From Mollicutes bacterium (GTDB lineage: Bacteria; Bacillota_I; Bacilli_A; RF39; UBA660): a stretch of 6,533 bases of DNA. Location of the stretch: positions 1 through 6,533 of the forward strand of contig PXDA01000004.1 in NCBI GenBank assembly GCA_003566505.1, given 5' to 3'. The translations under genes and the position numbers were made by a program. Within the stretch, counting starts at the first letter, position 1; each line of letters starts with the position of its first letter. The notes below the pieces were generated by a model. The model was not told the DNA's origin, did no database searches, and was given only the letters and a program-made list of their open reading frames with translations. This document shows, one piece after another, positions 1-6,404 of this stretch.

Positions 1-1
1 A

Positions 2-436
2 GTTGGCAATACCCTTGTCATGCAGTGGGTAATATTTTTTATTTTTTTATTGTTGATGACAATGATTGGTTCGTTGATTTATTCGCGAACATTCAAAATA
101 AGAAATGAAGTAATATCAATTATTGAAAAACACAAAAGTTTTAATGATCAAGCGCAGTCAGAAATTCATTCTTTTATGGCGGAAACAGGATATCGGCGTG
201 TTCATGATTTTCGTGGCGAAAGTTTACGTGACCGTTGTGAAAGACGTGAAAATATTACTGAAGGTTGGACTTATGTTGATAATAATAGTGATTTTTTTTA
301 CTGCGTTTATGAACATCAAAGACAAAATATGTATCGAGTCGAAGTATATTTGCATCTTGACTTTCCGGTAATGGACAGATTTTTTACTTTTCCAGTTCGT
401 GGTGAAACAAAAGCCTTCACTGATTGGGAAAGTTAA
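2..436 (+). CDS. TadE-like single-pass membrane protein (5' end outside window)
   Basis: The reading frame is open from the left edge. The first ATG in the window is at 20, but it has no Shine-Dalgarno sequence and begins directly inside the hydrophobic segment, so the true start is probably upstream. Numbering from that ATG, residues 3-21 form one strongly hydrophobic helix. An amphipathic stretch (about 22-55) and a roughly 80-residue domain rich in charged and aromatic residues follow. Two cysteines, C73 and C95, could form a disulfide if this domain is extracytoplasmic. The protein ends with a hydrophobic-aromatic strand region and the motif PVRGETK (125-131). An N-terminal helix plus a short exported domain resembles TadE-type pseudopilins of Gram-positive Tad loci; this rests on architecture and on the CpaE-like neighbour 31 bp downstream. 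It could instead be an unrelated membrane-anchored protein. It is probably the penultimate gene of an operon entering from the left. Confidence 0.6.
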   Translation, partial: VGNTLVMQWVIFFIFLLLMTMIGSLIYSRTFKIRNEVISIIEKHKSFNDQAQSEIHSFMAETGYRRVHDFRGESLRDRCERRENITEGWTYVDNNSDFFYCVYEHQRQNMYRVEVYLHLDFPVMDRFFTFPVRGETKAFTDWES

Positions 437-456
437 AAAGATAACAATTATAAATT

Positions 457-463
457 GAGGTGA
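457..463 (+). promoter_or_regulatory. Ribosome binding site deciding a GTG start
   Basis: GAGGTGA lies five bases before the GTG at 468. No ATG in the same frame is better placed, so this site supports GTG as the initiator of the CpaE-like gene. Confidence 0.75.
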
Positions 464-467
464 TAAA

Positions 468-1463
468 GTGAATGTTATAATAACAAACCAAAATCAAAGT
501 TCTATTCGTTCTTTAAATTTAGAAATTATTAAAGAAATGAATGGTGAATTTAGCGCGGAAGAAATTGCTTCGACATTTAAAAACTTTTTTTATCAAAGAA
601 TGATTATTGATATTACAGCAATAAAAGAATATAATGATATAAATAATTTGCAAAAACTTTCGATAGCATTAGATGTTGATAAATTGGTTTTGTATTTGGG
701 TAATACAGAAGTAAGTAATTCCAATGAATATTTATCGGCATTAATTTCGATGGGTATTTATAATTTTACTAAAAATGTTGATGGTATTATGTATTTGTAT
801 AATAATCCTAATACTTATCGTGATGTTGCTCATTTTCATAATTTAAGTGGTTTTCAACATGACGAAACAGATGATAAGGTAGTGCAAAAAGATGGTAAGG
901 ATACTTTTATTATCGGTATTGAGAATATTACTACTAATTCAGGAGCAACAACTTTAACTTATCTAATGAAGCAACATTTAGATGTTAATTATAATGTTGC
1001 AGCTATTGAATTGAATAAGCGTGATTTTTCATATTTGCCAGATAAAGAATTGATAACGGCTAATGATGACAAAATAAAATCATTAGTAACGAAACATCGT
1101 GATAAAGATGTTATTTTAATTGATTTGAATCAAAGCAAAGTAGGGGCGAAGTTATGTAATGAAGTTATTTATTTGCTCGAGCCCTCAATGCTTAAATTAA
1201 ATAAATTAGTTGCTCTACATCGCAAGAAAGTGCAAGAATTAAAGAATAAAAGAGTGGTTTTAAACCAAAGTATGCTAAGTTCGAAAGATGTGCTTGATTT
1301 TGAATATGAATCAAAAGCTAAGGTATTTTTTAATTTGCCACCATTAAACGAAAGACAGCATGATATTGTGGTTTTGAATATGTTTTTGAAAAAACTTGGT
1401 TTTGACAAGCAGTATAATGAAGAAAATGACAAAAAAGGCAAAATACTGGGCATTTTTGGTTGA
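468..1463 (+). CDS. CpaE/TadZ-like pilus assembly protein with degenerate P-loop
   Basis: This is a 331-residue soluble protein without signal peptide or TM segment. Residues 1-125 look like an atypical receiver domain: strand NVIIT at the start, MIIDIT (45-50) with D48 near the phosphoacceptor position, KLVLYLG (72-78), then GIYNF (96-100); the usual acidic pair after strand 1 is missing. A charged linker (about 130-144) leads to a MinD/ParA-type fold. FIIGIENITTNSGATTL (147-163) sits where the deviant Walker A loop belongs, but no lysine is present. DVILIDL (214-220) is the Walker B strand, and VVLNQS (263-268) matches the late strand that precedes the base-contacting loop. The order receiver-like then P-loop-like is that of CpaE/TadZ, which positions Tad pilus machinery at the membrane. 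ATP binding is doubtful here; a scaffold role is likely. It is co-transcribed with the preceding membrane protein (31 bp gap) and has a GTG start. Confidence is high for the family and low for the exact role. Confidence 0.78.
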   Translation: MNVIITNQNQSSIRSLNLEIIKEMNGEFSAEEIASTFKNFFYQRMIIDITAIKEYNDINNLQKLSIALDVDKLVLYLGNTEVSNSNEYLSALISMGIYNFTKNVDGIMYLYNNPNTYRDVAHFHNLSGFQHDETDDKVVQKDGKDTFIIGIENITTNSGATTLTYLMKQHLDVNYNVAAIELNKRDFSYLPDKELITANDDKIKSLVTKHRDKDVILIDLNQSKVGAKLCNEVIYLLEPSMLKLNKLVALHRKKVQELKNKRVVLNQSMLSSKDVLDFEYESKAKVFFNLPPLNERQHDIVVLNMFLKKLGFDKQYNEENDKKGKILGIFG

Positions 1464-1469
1464 AAAGTG

Positions 1470-1498
1470 TTGACATTTCAATGATATTGAGGTATTAT
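1470..1498 (+). promoter_or_regulatory. Sigma-A-type promoter of the pilin gene
   Basis: TTGACA (1470-1475, perfect -35) is followed after exactly 17 bp by TATTAT (1493-1498, five of six matches to the -10 consensus). The promoter begins seven bases after the stop codon of the CpaE-like gene. It would start RNA near 1505, giving a leader of about 42 nt before the pilin ATG. No operator-like palindrome stands out around it. Confidence 0.82.
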
Positions 1499-1533
1499 TG
1501 TTTTAACAACGTTTAGTTTTGAACGAAAGGTTT

Positions 1534-1540
1534 AAGGAGG
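1534..1540 (+). promoter_or_regulatory. Strong Shine-Dalgarno of the pilin gene
   Basis: AAGGAGG is a near-perfect anti-16S match, six bases before the ATG at 1547. It is the strongest ribosome site in the window, in keeping with a highly made structural subunit. Confidence 0.85.
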
Positions 1541-1546
1541 AAAATT

Positions 1547-1906
1547 ATGATATTTTTGGACATGGCTACTGATGTGTGTGAGGTGTTAGAAGGCCCAATT
1601 TTAGAACTGTTAAGGCTGATTGTTACTTTTATTCAAATTGGTGTGCCAATTATTTTGATTGTATTAGGTATGGTTGATCTTGGAAAGGCAGTAATGCAAC
1701 AAAAAGAGGATGATATTAAAGAGGCGCAGCAATTATTCGTTAAGCGTTTAATAGCAGCAGGATTGGTATTCTTTATTATTGTTATTATCGGTGTTTTCTT
1801 AGGTCTATTAGAAATAGTTTTAGGCGAAGAAAATGTAGGCCAAATTATTGTTTGTATGCAAGATGTTTTTCCACAATGGTTTGGTGGCACCGGGAACGGA
1901 TTATAA
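1547..1906 (+). CDS. VirB2/TrbC-like T4SS pilin, two TM helices
   Basis: This 119-residue protein is probably the major pilin or a membrane channel subunit of a type IV secretion system. A short amphipathic N-terminus (1-20) precedes TM1 (about 22-43). A polar loop (44-67) carries DLGKAV, an acidic run (KEDD) and FVKR at the exit; TM2 spans about 68-91, followed by a short tail. The positively charged loop puts both termini outside. Length, two helices and a cytoplasmic loop with a D-x-x-KA start and a K-R end fit the VirB2/TrbC pilin group of Gram-positive systems. There is no cleavable leader with a clear signal-peptidase site; the N-terminus before TM1 is short and not basic. Cysteines C11 and C103 lie just outside each membrane face end, so they could form a disulfide that clamps the hairpin. 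The gene stands alone between its own promoter and a terminator. The downstream ectodomain protein repeats this architecture at its C-terminus. Confidence 0.8.
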   Translation: MIFLDMATDVCEVLEGPILELLRLIVTFIQIGVPIILIVLGMVDLGKAVMQQKEDDIKEAQQLFVKRLIAAGLVFFIIVIIGVFLGLLEIVLGEENVGQIIVCMQDVFPQWFGGTGNGL

Positions 1907-1923
1907 TTAACACATAAAAAATG

Positions 1924-1958
1924 AAAACATTAAACAACTTTGTTTAATGTTTTTTTTT
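1924..1958 (+). terminator. Rho-independent terminator after the pilin gene
   Basis: ACATTAAACA (1927-1936) pairs perfectly with TGTTTAATGT (1941-1950) around a 4-nt loop. Three further A-T pairs (1924-1926 with 1951-1953) extend the stem into a run of eight T (1951-1958). An outer pair, AAAATGA (1918-1924) with TCATTTT (1960-1966), could lengthen the structure. The stem is AT-rich, so readthrough into the downstream operon is possible. Confidence 0.85.
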
Positions 1959-2002
1959 GTCATTTTGCTTGACAGATAAGGAATTAAATGGTGAAAAAAT
2001 GG

Positions 2003-2031
2003 TTTATTATTCTATGTTATTGTGTTATAAT
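2003..2031 (+). promoter_or_regulatory. Extended -10 promoter of the T4SS operon
   Basis: TATAAT (2026-2031, perfect -10) is preceded by TG at 2023-2024 (TGnTATAAT, an extended -10). A weak -35, TTTATT (2003-2008), sits 17 bp upstream. Transcription would begin near 2038, 18-20 nt before the ATG at 2057. It lies after the pilin terminator, so the downstream genes form a separate unit. Confidence 0.72.
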
Positions 2032-2044
2032 TAAAATTAGTTAT

Positions 2045-2049
2045 AGGAG
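2045..2049 (+). promoter_or_regulatory. Ribosome binding site deciding the start at 2057
   Basis: AGGAG lies seven bases before the ATG at 2057. Together with the promoter just upstream it favours 2057 over the in-frame ATG at 1988, which would lie upstream of the predicted transcription start. Confidence 0.75.
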
Positions 2050-2056
2050 TGTAAAA

Positions 2057-3304
2057 ATGATTTGGAAAATTATATCACCTTTTCTAGTTTTTGTGGGAGT
2101 TTTGTTTATAAGTCCTATGAGTCTTAATGGGGAACAACTAAGTAATCATTGTGTTTATCGTGACCCAAATGATAGTAGTGCATATATTGGTGTTGATGCT
2201 TCTGGAACTCCTTATAAATTTGCTTATGATAATGATGATAATTTAACACGCACATCATATCCTGGGGCGGTTGGCAGTGTTTCAACTGATGTTGAAAAAG
2301 AAACAGATGAATATCGTGCCGGTCATTCTTTTAGCGGAACAGGCACCTGTCCACGTAGTTTATCACTTTATGAAATGGATAATGGTGATGTTCATTTTCA
2401 TATTGTGAGTGATACTTGTAACGAGCTTATTAATAGTAGTATTGGTAATTTGCCTGATGCCGGTTATGATATTGTTTCAACCGAATGTCCTTGGGTGTTT
2501 GATCATTCTACGGTTCGTATGGGCTGGTGTTATTATGATGGAAGCCAGCAGGATAATATTACTAGTAGTACTTCTTTTAGTGCTGCAATGGATGATTGTG
2601 TTTCTCGCTGTCAAAATCGTTCCGGTCTTTCTTGTACACCATACAATGATGTGCGCGTGCTTTGGTCATCATTAGATCCGCATTTTAGTATTGCTAAAGC
2701 AGAAGGAATTGATTCGGAAGAAGCACAAGAAATAGATGAAGAACAAGCGCGACAAGATCGTGAAGAAGCAATGCATGATTTAGTAAATTGTTGGGAGCAA
2801 CATCACCCTGAGGAAATGGCGAATTGTCATGCTAGTTATGGTGAAGAATTTGATGATCATATTAAAGATTGTGTTCGCGAAGCTGCCGGGGCTGATTATC
2901 AGTGTGGTAGTGAACATGATGAATATAGTCAGGCATTACAATCATTAACTGATATGCGCGCTGCTTCTGATATTGATTTAAACTTAACTGAATTAACTTG
3001 TGATCAATTATTAGGAGAAGCAAATTCAGAAATTCGCGAGTTTATTGTATATATGTTTTATATGATATTATTTATAGGATTAGCACTTTTAATTGTAATG
3101 ACTAGTTTAGATTATGCAAAAGTGGTTGGCAGTGGTGGTGAAGATAGTGATATGTTGAAAAAAGCTAATAGTAGGGTTTTTAAAAGAATTGGCATTTTTG
3201 CACTTTTAGCGTTTTTGCCGGTGATAATTTTAGTTGTTTTTGAGATATTTGGTGATCCTTTAGGGATACATGAAAATTGCATGGAAGAATTATTTCGTAA
3301 TTAG
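2057..3304 (+). CDS. Cysteine-rich secreted protein with C-terminal VirB2-like two-TM module
   Basis: This 415-residue protein has a signal-peptide-like N-terminus (K4, hydrophobic core about 8-20, possible cleavage near 24-26). A large extracytoplasmic region (about 27-314) follows, then TM1 (about 326-348), a charged cytoplasmic loop with LDYAKVV and VFKR (351-377), TM2 (about 378-398) and a short outer tail. I do not recognise the ectodomain. It holds 12 cysteines (32, 98, 121, 144, 158, 181, 185, 193, 245, 257, 272, 283); two more (315, 408) flank the TM pair, so all 14 are on the outer side. Residues 215-290 are strongly acidic, probably helical, and carry four spaced cysteines. The last 100 residues resemble the preceding pilin in helix placement, D-x-x-K loop start, F-x-KR loop end and final C-M-acidic motif. 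As first gene of the operon before VirB6, it could be a pilus tip, adhesin or extracellular scaffold; this is inference. The upstream in-frame ATG at 1988 is less likely. Confidence 0.75.
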   Translation: MIWKIISPFLVFVGVLFISPMSLNGEQLSNHCVYRDPNDSSAYIGVDASGTPYKFAYDNDDNLTRTSYPGAVGSVSTDVEKETDEYRAGHSFSGTGTCPRSLSLYEMDNGDVHFHIVSDTCNELINSSIGNLPDAGYDIVSTECPWVFDHSTVRMGWCYYDGSQQDNITSSTSFSAAMDDCVSRCQNRSGLSCTPYNDVRVLWSSLDPHFSIAKAEGIDSEEAQEIDEEQARQDREEAMHDLVNCWEQHHPEEMANCHASYGEEFDDHIKDCVREAAGADYQCGSEHDEYSQALQSLTDMRAASDIDLNLTELTCDQLLGEANSEIREFIVYMFYMILFIGLALLIVMTSLDYAKVVGSGGEDSDMLKKANSRVFKRIGIFALLAFLPVIILVVFEIFGDPLGIHENCMEELFRN

Positions 3305-3341
3305 CGCCCGTGTTTTTTCTAATTTTTGGTAGGTGAAATGA

Positions 3342-5528
3342 ATGCTAGGATTATATTTCAATAAAATATTATATGCTGGGGAAAGCATTAATTTGTTTTT
3401 TCTAAATGATGGTATCCTTTCTGGAGCGGCAACTGCTGCATGGACATGGTTAGTATCATTATTTCGCATATTATTAGCGCAGATGGATCGAATTATGATA
3501 TGGTTAATTAATTCTTCATATGAATTAATCATGGATATTGCTGATGCGCAAGTTTTTAATGAAATGATCTTAGAATTATTTGGTAATCGAATCTATATTT
3601 TAATTGCATTGTTTATGCTTTTTAAAATTTCTATTACTTTAATTAGATATTTAGCTGATCCTGATGCAGCAGCTGATAGTAATGTTGGTATGGGAAATAT
3701 GGTAAAAAAAGCTGTTCTTGCTTTAGGATTATTGGCTTTAGTACCAATTTTATTTCAAGAAGCTTATCGTTTTCAAACTTTTATTATTAGAAATCAAACA
3801 ATTGCTACCTTTATTTTAGGAGTTCCACATTCACCGACTATTGAAAATGCACAATTAGTTTCTTTTGGTGTTTATTCAGCATTTTTCTATCCTAATCCAG
3901 ATGTTGTTGGTGAAAGTTGTCAGCACGTGTATTACATAAGTGACGGGTTATCACAAGAATGTCGTCAAGCTTTATTAGCTTCATCTACTGCTGGTGAAGA
4001 TGCTGATATGGAACTGGTGGTTGATGTTTATGATAATGCGATTCAAACGCAAAATGCAGAATATTTAATGTCTGGTCTATTGGTTGGTGCTACTACTCAA
4101 GATAATGAATTTGTTTTTTCTTATCAGTGGATTATATCGGGTATTGTTGCTTTTATTGTGGCATTAATTTTAATATCATTTTGTTTTGATATTGCCATTC
4201 GTACTGTTAAATTAGGATTCTTGCAATTAATTGCACCAATACCAATTCTTTCTTCAGTTGATCCTAATAGTAAATTACTGGAAAAATGGACGCAAACAAC
4301 AATAATGACATTTTTGGATTTATTTATTAGATTAATAGCCATCTTTTTTGCTATTTTTGTAATATCATTAATTAAAGCAGAAATGGGCGGTATTACGCGT
4401 TTTTCTACGGGGGAACCAATTGAAAGTAATTTAGTAATCGTGGTTGTTATTGTTGGTGCTTTGTTATTTGCAAAACAACTGCCAAACTTGATTGCCGATT
4501 TATTAGGGACTAAATTTGAGGGCAGTATGGAACTTAATCCGTTAAATCGTTTAAAAGCAACACCAGGAGTTGGAAAAGCAATTGGCTTGACAACCGGTGC
4601 TATTGGTGGAGCAGCAGGTGGTTATATTGCCGGAAAATCTTCGGGCACACAATGGCGTGGTATGCGACATGGTATGTTTGTTGGGGCTTCATCGGGTAGC
4701 AAAGGAATAGGAATGGCTGGTGAAGCAGAAGGAGCAAAAGAACATTATTCTGTTTATAAAGGAATGCAAGAAGCACACAAAGATTACACCGGTAATGAAA
4801 TGGCACGTTTGCGTTCTGAAGATATAGTCAAAGCAGCACAAGGAATTCCAATAATCGGGCGTGTTGCTAAATGGGATCAAAAAGCAATTGAACGAGAGAT
4901 GGCAAGAGTTGACCAGCCAATAAAAGATTTAAAAACAATGGAGAATAATTTACAATCACAATATCGAATAGAAGAGCGAAATCTTGCTCAAACTATTGGT
5001 CAACAACGACAAACTCGGGCGCGAAAAAGATCAGAATTATTGTCAAAAGTATCGGAACAAGATCGAGCATCTTTTAATCAAGAATTAGTAAAACACGAAC
5101 AAGATGAAACGCGGTTACATGAACGCTTGCAACAATTACAAAGGCCTTCTGTACGGGCAAAATTAAAAACAGCGGAAGAAAAACAAGAGCATGATGCAAA
5201 GATTAATAAAGTTAATCAGAGATTGCAAGAAACACAGCAAAAAATGGAAGATAGTTTAAAGAATCGTAAAATAACGGTTGATAATGATATAAGAAATAAG
5301 TACATTAAGGCACAAGAAAATTTTGAACAACAAAATAAATCGGCATACTATCGATTAGATTATTTATTAACTAAACAAACACGTGTTGGAAAAGCATTGA
5401 AAGTATTTAATGATCGTAAACAAGATATTAGTAAAGCCGGAAATATTGATGAATCAAGTGAAGAGAAATTTTCAAAAGCTATTAAAGATTATGAAGAATT
5501 GAAATCTGATGAAATTAATAATATATAA
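3342..5528 (+). CDS. VirB6/TrbL-like T4SS membrane channel protein with coiled-coil tail
   Basis: This 728-residue polytopic protein is the likely inner-membrane channel of the secretion system. Hydrophobic segments lie at about 30-47, 50-66, 83-104, 122-139, 262-284, 290-305 (re-entrant or amphipathic), 320-344 and 364-377. Between 141 and 261 is a large, probably external loop with two cysteines (C193, C207). The stretch AIRTVKLGFLQLIAPIPILS (285-304), followed by KW (315-316), and LFAKQLPNLIADLLG (375-389) resemble conserved VirB6/TrbL core motifs of Gram-positive T4SS. After the last helix, residues 407-464 are rich in Gly, Ala and Ser. The final 260 residues are hydrophilic and rich in Gln, Glu, Lys and Arg, with coiled-coil character from about 510 to 665. 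VirB6 proteins commonly have about 300-400 residues, so the tail is an extension. AGGTG (3331-3335) six bases before the ATG fixes the start. It lies 37 bp after the ectodomain gene, in the same operon. Confidence 0.85.
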   Translation: MLGLYFNKILYAGESINLFFLNDGILSGAATAAWTWLVSLFRILLAQMDRIMIWLINSSYELIMDIADAQVFNEMILELFGNRIYILIALFMLFKISITLIRYLADPDAAADSNVGMGNMVKKAVLALGLLALVPILFQEAYRFQTFIIRNQTIATFILGVPHSPTIENAQLVSFGVYSAFFYPNPDVVGESCQHVYYISDGLSQECRQALLASSTAGEDADMELVVDVYDNAIQTQNAEYLMSGLLVGATTQDNEFVFSYQWIISGIVAFIVALILISFCFDIAIRTVKLGFLQLIAPIPILSSVDPNSKLLEKWTQTTIMTFLDLFIRLIAIFFAIFVISLIKAEMGGITRFSTGEPIESNLVIVVVIVGALLFAKQLPNLIADLLGTKFEGSMELNPLNRLKATPGVGKAIGLTTGAIGGAAGGYIAGKSSGTQWRGMRHGMFVGASSGSKGIGMAGEAEGAKEHYSVYKGMQEAHKDYTGNEMARLRSEDIVKAAQGIPIIGRVAKWDQKAIEREMARVDQPIKDLKTMENNLQSQYRIEERNLAQTIGQQRQTRARKRSELLSKVSEQDRASFNQELVKHEQDETRLHERLQQLQRPSVRAKLKTAEEKQEHDAKINKVNQRLQETQQKMEDSLKNRKITVDNDIRNKYIKAQENFEQQNKSAYYRLDYLLTKQTRVGKALKVFNDRKQDISKAGNIDESSEEKFSKAIKDYEELKSDEINNI

Positions 5529-5554
5529 AAAGAATAAGAAAGGGGAGAGGGAAT

Positions 5555-5878
5555 ATGGACGAACAATATTTTATTCCAGCTAATAGCAAAAGATCGTTGT
5601 TAATATTGGGACTGTTTAAACCAATCGATTTTGGCATTTTTATCACTGGTTTGTTTTTTTCATTTTTGTTATTACTAATTTTGCCAACCGGAACAATGGT
5701 AGTTGCCATAGTAGCAGTCTTGCCGGGAGTTGTGGCTAGTTTTTTGGTAATGCCATTGCCCAATTATTACAATGTGCGAACTTTTATAGCTAATGCCTGG
5801 CAGTTTTACACCACAAGGCAAAAATTTATTTGGAAAGGATGGTGTGTGTTAAGTGAAGATAACCGAGAAGAGAGGTAA
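5555..5878 (+). CDS. PrgI family / VirB3-like T4SS membrane protein
   Basis: This is a 107-residue protein. The N-terminus FIPANSKRSLLILGLFKPID (6-25) has the pattern seen at the start of PrgI-family proteins of Gram-positive conjugation systems: a Pro-Ala-Asn/Lys segment before a polar break. Two adjacent TM helices follow (about 26-44 and 48-66). The C-terminal part has PLPNYYNV (67-74) and ends with FIWKGW (91-96) and a charged tail, placing it on the cytoplasmic side. PrgI/VirB3 proteins link the VirB4 ATPase to the membrane channel. Its place between VirB6 and VirB4 genes is the usual order. A purine-rich AGGGGAG (5541-5547) precedes the ATG by seven bases. The gene starts 26 bp after the VirB6-like gene and overlaps the next gene by 26 nt. 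Confidence 0.82.
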   Translation: MDEQYFIPANSKRSLLILGLFKPIDFGIFITGLFFSFLLLLILPTGTMVVAIVAVLPGVVASFLVMPLPNYYNVRTFIANAWQFYTTRQKFIWKGWCVLSEDNREER

Positions 5879-6404
5879 ATATACTATCGATATGGTTCCG
5901 ATTAAAGATATCACTAATGGAATGATTTACTTGGACAATGGTGAAAAAGTTGCCGGGATTAAAATAATGCCGCGTAATATTTTTATTTTAGATCAGGATT
6001 CGCAATATCATATTATTTTTAATTTAAAAAATGTTTATAATGTTATTGATTATGAATTTTGGATTATTGCAGCCGATCGTCCCGTCGATATTCATGTTTA
6101 CTTATCACAATTACAACTTTTGTATAACAATACTAATGATCCAATTAGAAGAAAGTTAATTACAGAGGATATTAATAAGGGTAATTTATTTATGAATAAT
6201 AATGTTGTTGATACAGAATATTTTCTGTTATTTAAGGAAAAAGATGTGGAACTAATTCAAAAACGGATTCGCGTTTTAATTAATAGTTTTTCCAATGCCG
6301 GATTAACATCTTTTCAAACAACAAATGATGATTTGCGAATGGTTTTAGATAATTTCTTAAATGGTGGTATGACAACAAACTTTGGGACGGTGATGACAGG
6401 ATGA
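5853..6404 (+). CDS. TraC-like / VirB4 N-terminal-domain-like protein
   Basis: This 183-residue soluble protein has no TM segment. TIDMVPIKDI (11-20), a glycine turn, IYLDNGEKVAGIKIMPRNIF (25-44) and a strand-helix pattern up to EYFLLFKEKD (122-131) resemble the amino-terminal, non-catalytic part of VirB4/TraC-family proteins. A helical ending (LIQKRIRVLINSFSNAG, 134-150; LDNFLNGG, 165-172) follows. There is no Walker A or B, so it cannot be the motor itself. I infer an accessory or split VirB4 domain bridging PrgI/VirB3 and the ATPase. The GTG at 5853 follows an in-frame TAA (5850-5852), so no earlier start is possible. The next candidate is the ATG at 5892, but residues 8-13 appear to belong to the conserved region. 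The ribosome site is poor (GGA at 5837-5839, 13 bases away), and the 26-nt overlap with the PrgI-like gene suggests translational coupling. It overlaps the VirB4 start by 4 nt (ATGA). Confidence 0.65.
   Translation: MKITEKRGKYTIDMVPIKDITNGMIYLDNGEKVAGIKIMPRNIFILDQDSQYHIIFNLKNVYNVIDYEFWIIAADRPVDIHVYLSQLQLLYNNTNDPIRRKLITEDINKGNLFMNNNVVDTEYFLLFKEKDVELIQKRIRVLINSFSNAGLTSFQTTNDDLRMVLDNFLNGGMTTNFGTVMTG

Noticed and set aside
1169..1453. Open frame on the minus strand inside the CpaE-like gene
   Set aside because: It is antisense to a well-supported gene, has low-complexity Ser/Phe/Lys-rich translation and no ribosome site. The minus-strand frames at 1633-1890, 3290-3532, 4124-4342, 4600-4880 and 5515-5763 are rejected for the same reason.
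1969..1974. Perfect TTGACA after the pilin terminator as a second -35 element
   Set aside because: At 16-18 bp downstream there is only GTGAAA/TGAAAA/GAAAAA, with no acceptable -10. The extended -10 at 2023-2031 is a better promoter.
2409..2675. Alternative plus-strand frame within the ectodomain gene
   Set aside because: It is out of frame with a gene that has a signal peptide, promoter and ribosome site; its Val/Leu-rich translation is what a shifted AT-rich reading gives. The frame at 123-371 inside the TadE-like gene is a similar shadow.
3338..3364. Eight-codon frame starting with the ATG at 3338, overlapping the VirB6-like start
   Set aside because: It is only two bases from the AGGTG site, whereas the ATG at 3342 has the proper six-base spacing. 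A leader peptide role has no further support.
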